A stretch of 64,000 nt of DNA from assembly GCA_027493615.1 (NCBI GenBank), contig JAOSKK010000023.1, positions 62,001 to 126,000 of the forward strand, given 5' to 3'. This stretch comes from Verrucomicrobiota bacterium (lineage in GTDB: Bacteria > Verrucomicrobiota > Verrucomicrobiia > Limisphaerales > J093). Each line of letters starts with the position of its first letter. Positions within the stretch are counted from its first letter, which is position 1. A model generated the notes under the pieces. That model did no database searches. It was given only the letters and a program-made list of their open reading frames with translations, and was not told the DNA's origin. Positions 1 through 8,516 of the stretch are shown in pieces. The position numbers were made by a program, and so were the translations under genes.

Positions 1-356
1 CTTGAGAACGTGATGCCCAGGTCCCCCAATGTGTTAGCAAGAGCCATCATAGCCTCCGACACCTCATACGTCCCAATACGGTAGCCATAGCTCACGCCTC
101 CCATCGGGTACGGAACACCAGCGGGATCGTCACTATTCCCGGGCGCTCCAACCGTAACGAACTGGATTGTAAACTTGTTTGTACCCTCTCCGAAGCTCTC
201 CCAGCTCACCTCTCCCCTTGCCACAGTCGTAGCCAAACCGAGGCCAAGGAGCGCGCGCAGCGTCCTTGGAATCGGGGACAGGGCTTTGAGTAGAGCAAGC
301 CAACTATTTGTGTACGCGAACAGTGCTGCCGGGAGCAACTTGGAGTAATCAGTCAT
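1..356 (-). CDS. SUMF1 (formylglycine-generating-enzyme-like) secreted protein, 5' part only
   Basis: The minus-strand frame opens at an ATG at 356 and runs off the left edge, so only about 118 N-terminal residues are visible. An N-terminal hydrophobic stretch (residues about 8-45) is followed by FGEGTNKFTIQFVTVG and YRIGTYEVSE. Both blocks match the starts of the two SUMF1 domains of the protein at 8517-10667 (FGEGEHAFTVDFVTV, YRIGKFEVSE), so this is a third paralogue of the same local family. SUMF1-fold proteins include formylglycine-generating enzymes and many non-catalytic or lectin-like relatives. The catalytic cysteines would lie beyond the window, so function cannot be decided. Positions 357-550 upstream hold no gene I can support. 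Confidence 0.75.
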   Translation of the reverse strand, partial: MTDYSKLLPAALFAYTNSWLALLKALSPIPRTLRALLGLGLATTVARGEVSWESFGEGTNKFTIQFVTVGAPGNSDDPAGVPYPMGGVSYGYRIGTYEVSEAMMALANTLGDLGITFS

Positions 357-550
357 AGCAAATATGGGTCTCATGCGATGACTCAAGGAGTCATTCGTGG
401 TTCTTGGAGCGTGAGGTTAGTTATGAGTTAGAACGAGTGCGAGTGAAGAATGCGCTGGATATGGCGTCCTATCTGATTATTGAGTCGGCACGATTCGGGG
501 TCACACACGGGGAATTGCAGCCCGTCTCCTGCAGCCAAAGCGCGACACAC

Positions 551-1888
551 TCAACAGGCTGGCACACGCCGCCGTCCTGTGTATGCGAGAGGGCGGGGAT
601 ATGGCATTCCCCCCGTCAACGGCGGAGCCTGGGTACGAATCCGGCGCGCAGCTCCATAGCTAAAGCCTACGAGGCTCCCAAATAATGCGATGCTCCCAAA
701 ACTCGTATACTGAACAAGGACGAAACCTACAATGACGTAGCTGAACAAGACCGCCAGACAAAGGCCCGCGAGGTACCGCATTTGGGGATCAGGGGCGCGC
801 GCGTAAACATACGCCAGTCTTCGCCACGCCAGGACGTAGGTTGTGAAGTACAGCAACGCTCCCACTGGCCCGGTGTTTGCGAGAATCTCCATGTACTGGC
901 TGTGGGCGTAGAGTCCGAACTCCGAGTGTGCCTGGAACTGCGACAACCCGACTCCCGTAAGGGGGCGACTCGCGAGGATTTGCAGCCCGTCCACGTAGAA
1001 GAATAGCCGGCTTGCGGTACTGGCATCTCGCTCTCCCGTCGCCGCGGCAGCCGTGCTCAAGCGGTGTCCCAGCATCGTTCCTTCCAGAGCGAATCTTGCG
1101 AAAAGGTAACCGACCACCATCAGAATGGCCACCCCGATGAACACCCGCACGTTCCGCAAAAGGAAACGTCGATAGCAGAACCACAGCCACGCAACCGCGA
1201 AGACGAAGACGATCAAGAAGGCCTTCCGAGAAGCCGAGAGCGTCAAGCCCGCCAACAGAGGCACCACCAGGATCATCGCCGCAATTCGTAGGGGCCGCCG
1301 CCGTGCAGGTGCGCCCGCCAAAGCAAGGCTTGTAATCGCCCAGAAGCAAATCATTCCCAAGGAGTTCGCATTGCTGGTGAGTGATGCCGCCCGCGTTCCC
1401 ACCACGCGGTTTCCGCGCTCGGTCATTTCGGTCGCCATGCTAAAGTCCCCGCTGACGAAGCCGTATCCCACGAGCACGAGCGCCAATACAAGTTGGGCGA
1501 GAAAGGCAGCCTCCGGACTGCGCGCCGATGCGGTGTAGGCGGCCACCACCGACATGAGAATCCCAACTTGGACGACACGTTCCACGCCGTTAAAGAACAA
1601 TGTCGAGTCGATATGAACCACCAATCCCGTGGCAACTGACCAAGCTACAAAGACCCAATAGAGCGCAACTTCAGGCGCGAACACGACGCCACCGCGAATC
1701 AGTTTAGCCACCACGATTGCTGCCATCAGGCCAAAGCATGCATACCCCGCCCAAAGCACACGCTGGTTTTCCAACGCTTGCGCAATGCTCGTGCTGAGCA
1801 GGAAGCCGCTTAGCAGGAGCGTAACAACCCAGTGAAGGGGTGATGCGAGTCGTGCGGCCACAGGAGGTAGGGAGGGCTTTACGGGCAT
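551..1888 (-). CDS. O-antigen ligase / Wzy-type polymerase family membrane protein
   Basis: 445 residues from an ATG at 1888. The protein is almost entirely hydrophobic segments (about 10-12 predicted TM helices). A longer periplasmic loop near residues 310-345 carries GVGLSQFQAHSEFGLYAHS followed by LANTGPVGALLY. This is the arrangement of the O-antigen ligase/polymerase (Wzy_C) superfamily, where the loop H and G-x-G motifs are conserved. These proteins join or polymerise undecaprenyl-linked glycans at the periplasmic face of the inner membrane. Neighbours are polysaccharide-modifying enzymes on the same strand and a Wzx flippase at 11.1 kb. Ligase (WaaL) and polymerase (Wzy) cannot be told apart from sequence alone. 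Positions 1889-2045 show no convincing gene. Confidence 0.85.
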   Translation of the reverse strand: MPVKPSLPPVAARLASPLHWVVTLLLSGFLLSTSIAQALENQRVLWAGYACFGLMAAIVVAKLIRGGVVFAPEVALYWVFVAWSVATGLVVHIDSTLFFNGVERVVQVGILMSVVAAYTASARSPEAAFLAQLVLALVLVGYGFVSGDFSMATEMTERGNRVVGTRAASLTSNANSLGMICFWAITSLALAGAPARRRPLRIAAMILVVPLLAGLTLSASRKAFLIVFVFAVAWLWFCYRRFLLRNVRVFIGVAILMVVGYLFARFALEGTMLGHRLSTAAAATGERDASTASRLFFYVDGLQILASRPLTGVGLSQFQAHSEFGLYAHSQYMEILANTGPVGALLYFTTYVLAWRRLAYVYARAPDPQMRYLAGLCLAVLFSYVIVGFVLVQYTSFGSIALFGSLVGFSYGAARRIRTQAPPLTGGMPYPRPLAYTGRRRVPAC

Positions 1889-2045
1889 GGTAGATCAGTG
1901 AAGAACAGGACGGACCAACGCGGGCAAACAACCTGCCGGGCTACGCCTCGCCACCCGCGGCCGGGCAATAGTGCGCTCGTGTCCTCGAAGTGGTTGCGCC
2001 GCTTGCCCGACGAGAATGGTGCCCTTTCGCACTCGCCTGGCCCTT

Positions 2046-3185
2046 TTATAACCCACAGCGGCGAGACAGCTCTGCGACCACGTGTAGCACCCGTGCGTTG
2101 GCACACGCGTTACGCGCATAATCTCCCGCTTGAAAACACCAACCACCTTTGTCGGGATCACGGGCGAATCGGCCCGCCTCCCCGTTGATCCGGGTCTGGT
2201 CAACAGAAAAGCCGGCCCCGAAAACCGTTTGGAGTTCGTTGACCAGGAGCAACCCGTCCCGGGTTTCGAACACGTCGACGTCCATGCTCGTGAAGCCCCC
2301 CAAGTCCGTCACGTACTTGAGAAAATCCAGATGACGGGGCTCAGGGGGATCCCACTCGACCTTGCCCGAGCCGCTGTGGAAGTCCCCCACGCGTCCCTTG
2401 GGGTGGCCGAAGTACGAGTCACCGATCCGGACCAACCGCCATTCCCTTACGTCGGGCAGGTACTGCTGGAGGATGATGGAGCCGGCCTCGGCTTCGGACT
2501 GGTGCCGTCCACGAGCGAGCAGGCCCCGGTTGAGGGCCCGGAGAACCAACCGCCGAAGCTCGGCCCGATCGCGGATGATCCAGACGCCGCTATGTGCAGC
2601 CCCGAGGCAGGTCTTGGCCACAATCGGCAGCTCGGTGTTCGCGACAAACTCCAAGGCCGGCCTGCGTTCGTAGAAGATCCAGGTCCTGGGATGCGGCAAG
2701 GCCTTGGTGAGCAACCAGTCCCGCGTGCGGCGCTTGTTCTCGTACAGCCAGGTTTCCCGGTAGGATGGGTACACGTAGAGCCCCAGCTCGAACTCCATGA
2801 GGCGCAACCGGTCGTCGAAAAGCTCGCGCCAAGCACGTCGACCAACGGAAGGCCAGGCTAGAAAGGCGTCGCAGGCGGACTGGTGAATCCGCTCGTTCCA
2901 ATCGTTGGCCGAGAGGTCCAGGAGCCGATAGGAGACGCCCAGTTCCCGGCAGGCGGCCACGTACCACTTGTGGTAGTGCATGAACTCGCGGAGGATCCCG
3001 AGTGTGAAGCGGCTGCCCGGGGCGACATAATCCGGTGGTTCGTCCGCATAGGGATCACGGCGGCGCCGACGCGCGATCTCCCACTCGGTCAGGTTGACGA
3101 CGCGGCGGTACCATTGCCGGACCGAAGCCGGCAGGAGCCGGGCCAAAGGGTGGCGTTTGCCGGCGGAGGGCGTCGTGTGTGTCAT
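2046..3185 (-). CDS. ATP-grasp superfamily ligase, polysaccharide-cluster type
   Basis: About 379 residues from the ATG at 3185. A longer frame to 3254 only adds codons from an intergenic repeat, so the internal start is preferred. The middle has an ATP-grasp-like nucleotide loop (IVAKTCLGAAHSGVWII). The C-terminal half has ILQQYLPDVREWRLVRIG, then a metal-binding tail VDVFETRDGLLLVNELQ, as in RimK/D-Ala-D-Ala-ligase-like enzymes. ATP-grasp ligases activate a carboxylate as acyl phosphate and join it to an amine. In this setting (amidotransferase-like gene, acetyltransferase and a second ATP-grasp beside it) a role in attaching an amino acid or amine to a sugar acid is plausible but inferred. 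The substrate is unknown. Confidence 0.75.
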   Translation of the reverse strand: MTHTTPSAGKRHPLARLLPASVRQWYRRVVNLTEWEIARRRRRDPYADEPPDYVAPGSRFTLGILREFMHYHKWYVAACRELGVSYRLLDLSANDWNERIHQSACDAFLAWPSVGRRAWRELFDDRLRLMEFELGLYVYPSYRETWLYENKRRTRDWLLTKALPHPRTWIFYERRPALEFVANTELPIVAKTCLGAAHSGVWIIRDRAELRRLVLRALNRGLLARGRHQSEAEAGSIILQQYLPDVREWRLVRIGDSYFGHPKGRVGDFHSGSGKVEWDPPEPRHLDFLKYVTDLGGFTSMDVDVFETRDGLLLVNELQTVFGAGFSVDQTRINGEAGRFARDPDKGGWCFQAGDYARNACANARVLHVVAELSRRCGL

Positions 3186-3204
3186 GGGCTCGGAGACCGT
3201 TGTG

Positions 3205-3260
3205 GTGCAGGCATCTTGCCTGCAGCCCGGGCGCAGGCAGGATGCCTGCACCACAACAGC
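3205..3260. repeat. Short inverted intergenic repeat, GCAGG/CCTGC family (R5)
   Basis: Two facing copies of a TGCAGGCATCTTGCCTGCA-like unit end in CACCACAAC. Related copies lie at about 10960-11085, 22337-22363, 30774-30800 and 58836-58860. The copies are extragenic, and their read-through creates false N-terminal extensions of neighbouring genes. Confidence 0.7.
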
Positions 3261-3286
3261 AGGGTGAGGAACGACTGGGCACGGTG

Positions 3287-5060
3287 TCAGTCGGCCGCCA
3301 GGCCGCTCGCGAACTCGCGCAAAAACGCACCCAGAAAGACGGCCGTGGCCTTGGCGGGTGCCTCCCGCACCGCTGCATTGAGGTCGAAGCCCGGCACGTA
3401 CGCACGCAACGCCTCTTCGCCCTCCCGCAATACCCGGCTCCGGTCACGCGCCTGGCGATAGCCCTCGACGCTGGCCCGGCCAAACGCCGGATCCGCAAAC
3501 CGCCGCGCCTTTCGCCGGAGCCAAAACGTGTCCGGCACATAGCCGCGGACGGCCGCCCGAGCCCGATGCCGCAGGGTCTCGCCCGAGATCGGAAAGCCGT
3601 AGTGCGATGGCAAGGCGGCTATCGCCGGGTCCAGTCTCCGGATCAACTCGCCCTGAAAATGGCCGGCCACGCCGATGTGCGGCGTGAGGCCATAAGCCGA
3701 CCGCTGGAGATCCGGTTCGGCGAAGGGCATTAGGAAATGCGCCACCTGCATGTCGGCGTTGGCCAACACGCCCTCGCATTCCGGGAGGCGTACTTCACCG
3801 TAATAGACCCGGGTGGCGGTCAGGTCCACGGTCCCGCCCATATCGAGACCCAGTCGGGCGGAGAGCTTCTGCACAATGTGCCTCGTCATCTCGGTCTCCA
3901 GGCCGGTGCCCGCGAGAGCCAGCGGGGCGGACCCGTAGTAGAGACGGTTCCGCATCCAAGCCGGGAAATTCAGGCGCGACCGCGCGGTGTGGTAGTAGTT
4001 CCGGTAGATCTCCCGCCCTCGCCGTTGAGACGCAGCCGCCGGTCGGCGAGCGTGAGCGTCTTGTAACGACGTGTGTAGGTGGTGCTGTAAGCACCTGAGT
4101 TGTCGCCCGCCCGGGCATCGTAGTAGTAGAGCCCGTCCAGCAGCGCCGCCTCCAGTTCCTCCGCGGGCAGCGATTCAAACACGGGCTCCGGATGGACACG
4201 CAGCTCCAGTCTCAGGGCCCGGGCCAACGCTTCGGCGCGCGCCTTCTCGGCGTCGTGCACCCCGCGCACCCAATGGGTGTGCAGTGACAGATTGGGGAAC
4301 ACCGGCCGCGCCAGCAAGGCCAGCAGCCGGCTGTCGTACCCCGACGACAGCCCGAGATCGACCCCCAGGTCGCGGCCCAGCGGCGCGATGTCGGTAAAGT
4401 ACTGCCGCAACCGCCCGGTGTGCTCAACCAGGCAGTCGGCCAAGGAAGCGCGCGTGGAGGCCAGGCTCCAAGCCGGCACCCGAGGTGGTATCACCTCCAG
4501 ATCCGGCACCCGCACCGTCTGCCGCGTCACGGGCGTGAGCCGCTGGATGCCCTGGATGATCGTATCCGGTCCCACCACATAGCCGGTCGCCAGCTTCTCG
4601 AGTACGGCGAGTCGATCCAACCGCTGCCTTTCGGGGAAAGAAGCCAGCAACGCGAGGAAGGAAGTCGAGAACCGGTTGTGTTCGCGGTCGGTGAAGACAT
4701 GACACACACCGAGCGCGTCCGTCAGCAGGCTCAGACGACCGTTGATCCAGATGAGCAGGGCAAAGTTCCCTCGTAACGCCGACTGGTCGAATTGACCGGA
4801 TACGACCTCAGCGAGCAGCCGATCCAGAGTCACCGCGTAGGAAACCCGCGGTAGACCGGAGTGCCCACGGCATACATGGCGGATCCGTCCGGGCGCTCTC
4901 TGAAGCTCGGTTCCCGCACCAACTGCTTCGCGTAGTGCCAGAGTGTCCAAGGACCCAGCGAACAGACGCGAGGCTCGGCAAAGCCCTTGCGGGCAAACAC
5001 CCGTCGAGGACCCTCCGCGTTCAGGTGGGCTGTGCCATGGAATAGGAAGAACGCTCCCAC
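3287..5060 (-). CDS. Asparagine-synthase-like amidotransferase (two apparent frame breaks)
   Basis: The frames must be joined: start ATG at 5060 (MGAFFLFHG), middle segment about 4845 to 4010, C-terminal segment to 3287, about 590 residues in all. The breaks sit at ccc runs 4845-4847 and 4012-4014, where one extra G on the coding strand restores the frame in each case. The N-terminal part resembles the class II (Ntn) glutaminase domain but lacks the nucleophile Cys directly after Met (Met-Gly here). The PP-loop ATP-pyrophosphatase motif is present as GLSSGYDSR, followed by an asparagine-synthase-like alpha domain. Such proteins recur in exopolysaccharide loci and may amidate sugar acids. Without Cys2 the enzyme probably does not use glutamine. 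Its neighbours support a polysaccharide-modifying role. Confidence 0.75.
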
Positions 5061-5130
5061 AAGTGGCCTTCAGACCTCAGCTACCCAGCCCCATTGACGA
5101 AGGTTCACACACCAACTTCGTCCTCGCCAG

Positions 5131-5714
5131 CTATGAGATCGCCTGCCTGTTCGTCGGTCTCGAGCTTCCATTCGCCGTCTTGGAAGCTAAACCAGCGCCC
5201 CCCCGCGTCGCACAAAGTGTCGGTTGTCTAGATTGGCCTTCTGGATCACCCGCGTAGCGCTCTAAAACCACCACACTGTGCGGGGGTACGTCATCGTACA
5301 CCACCGCGTTGGCCCCGATGCGGGAGTTGTCTCCCACACGGACGTGACCAATCACTTTCGCCCCGGCCCCGACCAGGACGTTGTCACCTACAACTGGCGA
5401 GCCTGGTCGTCGGGTACCCCGAAGCGTATTGGACCCAATCGTGACCTGCTGAAAGAGCGTGCAGTTTCTGCCGATCACCGCCTGGCTCGAGATAAAGATC
5501 CCAAACATGCCGTGGGGAAGCAGACCGGACCCGCCAAGCGCGAGTTGTGTCCGATCCACGAGCCGTACCGCGCTAGATAGTAATAGTAGGCATGCTGCGC
5601 CAGTGGACGGTCATCCCGGCCAAAAATCAGCCGCTTCAGGCCCCAAATCCCGCCGTGCCGCTTGAGGTAGTAGGCGGTAACGACAGGCAGGAACGCATGG
5701 AGGATAGGGTTCAC
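5131..5714 (-). CDS. Serine-acetyltransferase-like left-handed beta-helix acyltransferase (one apparent frame break)
   Basis: The N-terminal segment starts at ATG 5714 (MNPILHAFLPVVTAYYLKRH) and the C-terminal segment ends at 5131, about 194 residues. The join is at the gggg run 5514-5517. Adding one C on the coding strand restores the family signature CFPHGMFGIFIS, followed by the hexapeptide repeats IGRNCTLFQQVTIG and VGAGAKVIGHVRVGDN. This is the CysE/polysaccharide O-acetyltransferase fold, which uses acetyl-CoA. The short N-terminus argues against a housekeeping CysE and for acetylation of a polysaccharide precursor. A second family member lies at 12484-13065. The 70 bp upstream of the start hold nothing recognisable. 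Confidence 0.78.
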
Positions 5715-5915
5715 GATGTGTCGCGCGCCAATCCTTGGATCTTCGAGCCCGTTGCGATCGCTTCAGGCTCTGGCGCAAGACGCGCGGAAAGGCGAGCTCG
5801 GAGAAAGCCCCAGGCGTGCCTCGAGAGCCGTTCCGTCCTGGCCCCACCCCCCTGCTGTCATGCACGACCAGGATCTTGACTTGGCCGCTTCCTTGGCAGC
5901 AGTTGGGTCGCCCAT

Positions 5916-7035
5916 TTACAGTCTGACGTTGTCGGCCAAAAGCAGAGCTCCCTCACCGTCCACGCATGGAAGCGGCCGCCCCCGCAGCTCCCCCAGGTTT
6001 TCCTGCACGTATGTGGTGCCGAAGAAAGGACGTGAGAACACCTGCTCGAAGAGCAAAGCGCCGACGGAATTGCCTTCGATAACCACCGGACCCGCTTCGG
6101 TCACAGCCAGATCCCAGCCGATAGCACGGAGATTGGGAAACAAGGGATGGAGCCGATCCAGCAAAGCGACGCATTCGTGCCAACAGGGCACCTGGAAACC
6201 TTCAAAGGGAATCCCGCTGATCGGGTGCGCGGTGATGGCACGACCCTCGGACGTGCGCCGACCCTGCTTCGAAACCCCCTCGGCATGCAACCGTCCCTCC
6301 AGGGGATCAATGCCGACCCCGATGGCACCAGCTGCCATGTTGTCCGCAACGGCCCCGGGACCCGCAAACTTGATCAGGGCAGACAGGATCTCCACCCTGC
6401 CGCCTTTAGTGAAGTAGCTGTTGACGCGCAGTGTTGGCATGGCCCGCACCGGTGAGATGGCGGCCAGGGCGCGATGAGGTACCAGCAGTTCCTGGTAGAG
6501 CAGGTCTTCCGCACGGCGGTCTCCCGGAGGCCGGAAGCAGATGATGTCCGCGCCAATCCCCTCGGAACCCCCGATGGTCTTCACGAAGAAGGTTTGGCCG
6601 TCATATTGCGCGACGTCGCAGGGCCGCCCGGCGAGATCGTAGAACCGCCCCTGGTGGCTATAAAAAGAATGTCCGTGGACAGGCAATCCCTTGTTCCGCC
6701 ATGTACTGGTAAAAGCGGATCTTGTTGACGAGGATGTCCTTCTGGCTCGGTGGGTTGGTCCTCCGTGCGAGATAGTGTTTGCCGAACCAGCTCGGTACAT
6801 AGTCCAGCATCGGATGTTCCGGCGGGTCAGGCAGATACTTGACAAAGCGGAGATACTCCTTCAAGACCTCCAGCCGGTAACGCGTCTCCGGGGTGGCACC
6901 CAGTCCGCGCACCAGACCCACGTAGCGACGGTAGTAGGCTGCCAACTCCCGTGCCGTGGGGAGGAAGCCCAGAGTTCTCACCCGTTTGACGAAGGCAGGG
7001 AGATAGAGAGTTCGCAGCGCACTAAAGGCGGTCAT
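5916..7035 (-). CDS. Sugar-transfer-associated ATP-grasp protein (one apparent frame break)
   Basis: The ATG is at 7035 and the end at 5916, about 373 residues. The break lies in an A run at about 6662-6666 (coding CPRTFF joining to FYSHQGRFYDLAG). The N-terminal third is helical and basic. The C-terminal two thirds contain FFVKTIGGSEGIGADII (glycine-rich ATP loop), a LRVNSYFTKGG core strand, and a final AIGWDLAVTEAGPVVIEGNS with the D...E.N metal-binding residues. This matches the ATP-grasp subfamily found beside exopolysaccharide glycosyltransferases. The predicted chemistry is ligation of a carboxylate to an amine on a glycan or its precursor. Positions 5715-5915 and 7036-7173 hold no gene I can support. 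Confidence 0.78.
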
Positions 7036-7173
7036 AGGCGAAAGGCTCGCTCACCACGGAGTCCTTGCCCCGGTCCTCGCCCGGGACGAGGCATGGCAGG
7101 CGGACGTGACGCACGCGGCAGACTGACGTGGCGTGGCGCAAACCGACAAGGCGGCGGGAGCCAGCAACGACGA

Positions 7174-8454
7174 TCACTCGCCGGGTGCTTCCCGGCACGG
7201 AGGTGGCCGCCGCGCCAGCGCCTGACGCAGGAACAGGTCCAACCACTGACGGCCAAGGTCCAGCCAGCGACGGGTTCGATGGCTCAAGGCGTGATGATAG
7301 AGGTCCAGATAACGCGGCACGGCCGACTCGATCGAGAAGTGCTCCTCGAACAAGCTGCGCGCCAACCGCCGGAGTGCCTCAGTCTGGGCCGGCTCCGCGA
7401 GCGCCCGCCGTATCTCCCGATAGTTGTCGTCCTCGCAATAGCCCGGAATCGTACTGCGCTGGGAGAAGTTAGTCCGGAAGAGGTGCCGCCAGTTCTCAGA
7501 GGTCAGGAGCACCGGTATCTCACCGCCCTGTATAGGCGCCAAAAGAATCCGACCCCGGCTCGCGGCTTCCATCAACGACCGTCCTGTGCCGACGACGAGA
7601 TCTCCCACATCGACCAACCGGCTGGCATTCACCGTGAAGGGCGGCTCGGTGAGCAGGCAATCGCCCGGACCGAGCGCCTGTTGCACCCGCCGATGGGTGC
7701 CGGGATGCTCCGCGAAACCGATCAGTAGCAGGCGAACCTTGTGCCCGTCCTGTCGCAGGCGATGAGCCAGGCGGGTTGTCTGGAGGACGCTCTCCTCGTG
7801 AAACGGCCCCAGTCGGGCGATGCGCAGGAGAACCGGACCGTCATCAGGCAGAAGCGCCGACAGCGCGTTCAATAGGCCCGGGTCCGGTTCGATGGCTCGG
7901 ACGCGGTTAGGTATCAGGTGCAGCCGAGTGGTCTGGAAGCGACGATGACACCGGAAGTATCCCAAGTCTTCCTCGCTGAAGACCACGAGATCATCCGGAA
8001 CCGGGAAGTACTTCGCCGGGTTGGGGCCGCCGCACTTCGTAAGCACGGCCGCACAACCAAGCGCCAGCGCCAGACGTCTGCCGAAGAAAAAGGAGTTCGG
8101 GTCAAAGGCGTGGACGACATCCGGCTGCTCCTGTCTGGCCAACCGCAGCAGCTCAGGCCAGATTCGCAACCGGTCCAGGAAGGCCGACGACCGGGCAGCC
8201 AGCAGATGAACACGCTGTCCGGGCACCGCGTGGACGGGGGAGGTTATCGTCCCTACCGTGACACCCACCGCCTCAAGATGCCCACCCAGCGTCTGCACGG
8301 TGGTCCGGAAGGAGTGGTTGTGCCCTCCCATCCCCTTCCCGCTTGGGGAGATGAGGTAGAGCACCTTCAGGCGTCTCGACCGTGGTTCGTCTTGCGGGGC
8401 CAAGGCTCCCGGCTTCATGCTCTGCCCGACATCGCGTCTCCCGTCCTCGGGCAT
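7174..8454 (-). CDS. GT4-like glycosyltransferase
   Basis: About 426 residues. The ATG at 8454 is preferred because a purine-rich GAGGTG lies about 9 bases upstream and the longer frame would overlap the next gene. The N-terminal GT-B domain opens with LKVLYLISPSGKGMGGHNHS, typical of nucleotide-sugar transferases of the GT4 class. Further features are DVVHAFDPNSFFF, KCGGPNPAKYFPVP and, in the C-terminal half, a donor-binding region with VLLRIARLGPFHEES and VGTGRSLMEAASRG, where the E of the E-x7-E region is visible. It should transfer a sugar to a lipid-linked intermediate at the cytoplasmic face. Donor and acceptor are unknown. Confidence 0.8.
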   Translation of the reverse strand: MPEDGRRDVGQSMKPGALAPQDEPRSRRLKVLYLISPSGKGMGGHNHSFRTTVQTLGGHLEAVGVTVGTITSPVHAVPGQRVHLLAARSSAFLDRLRIWPELLRLARQEQPDVVHAFDPNSFFFGRRLALALGCAAVLTKCGGPNPAKYFPVPDDLVVFSEEDLGYFRCHRRFQTTRLHLIPNRVRAIEPDPGLLNALSALLPDDGPVLLRIARLGPFHEESVLQTTRLAHRLRQDGHKVRLLLIGFAEHPGTHRRVQQALGPGDCLLTEPPFTVNASRLVDVGDLVVGTGRSLMEAASRGRILLAPIQGGEIPVLLTSENWRHLFRTNFSQRSTIPGYCEDDNYREIRRALAEPAQTEALRRLARSLFEEHFSIESAVPRYLDLYHHALSHRTRRWLDLGRQWLDLFLRQALARRPPPCREAPGE

Positions 8455-8516
8455 CCAGGCAGTCACCTCAGAACGACACACCGGAGCCGCGACTGACACG
8501 GAGGACGGTTCAGCAC

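Noticed and set aside
404..685. Plus-strand small open frame
   Set aside because: Overlaps the 3' end of the O-antigen ligase gene on the other strand and has no recognisable features.
1895..2203. Minus-strand 102-codon frame between the ligase and ATP-grasp genes
   Set aside because: Out of frame with and overlapping the ATP-grasp C-terminus; low-complexity Arg-rich translation.
3055..3540. Translated frames through the R5 repeat upstream of the ATP-grasp gene
   Set aside because: They exist only because the repeat has no stops; the ATG at 3185 fits the domain start.
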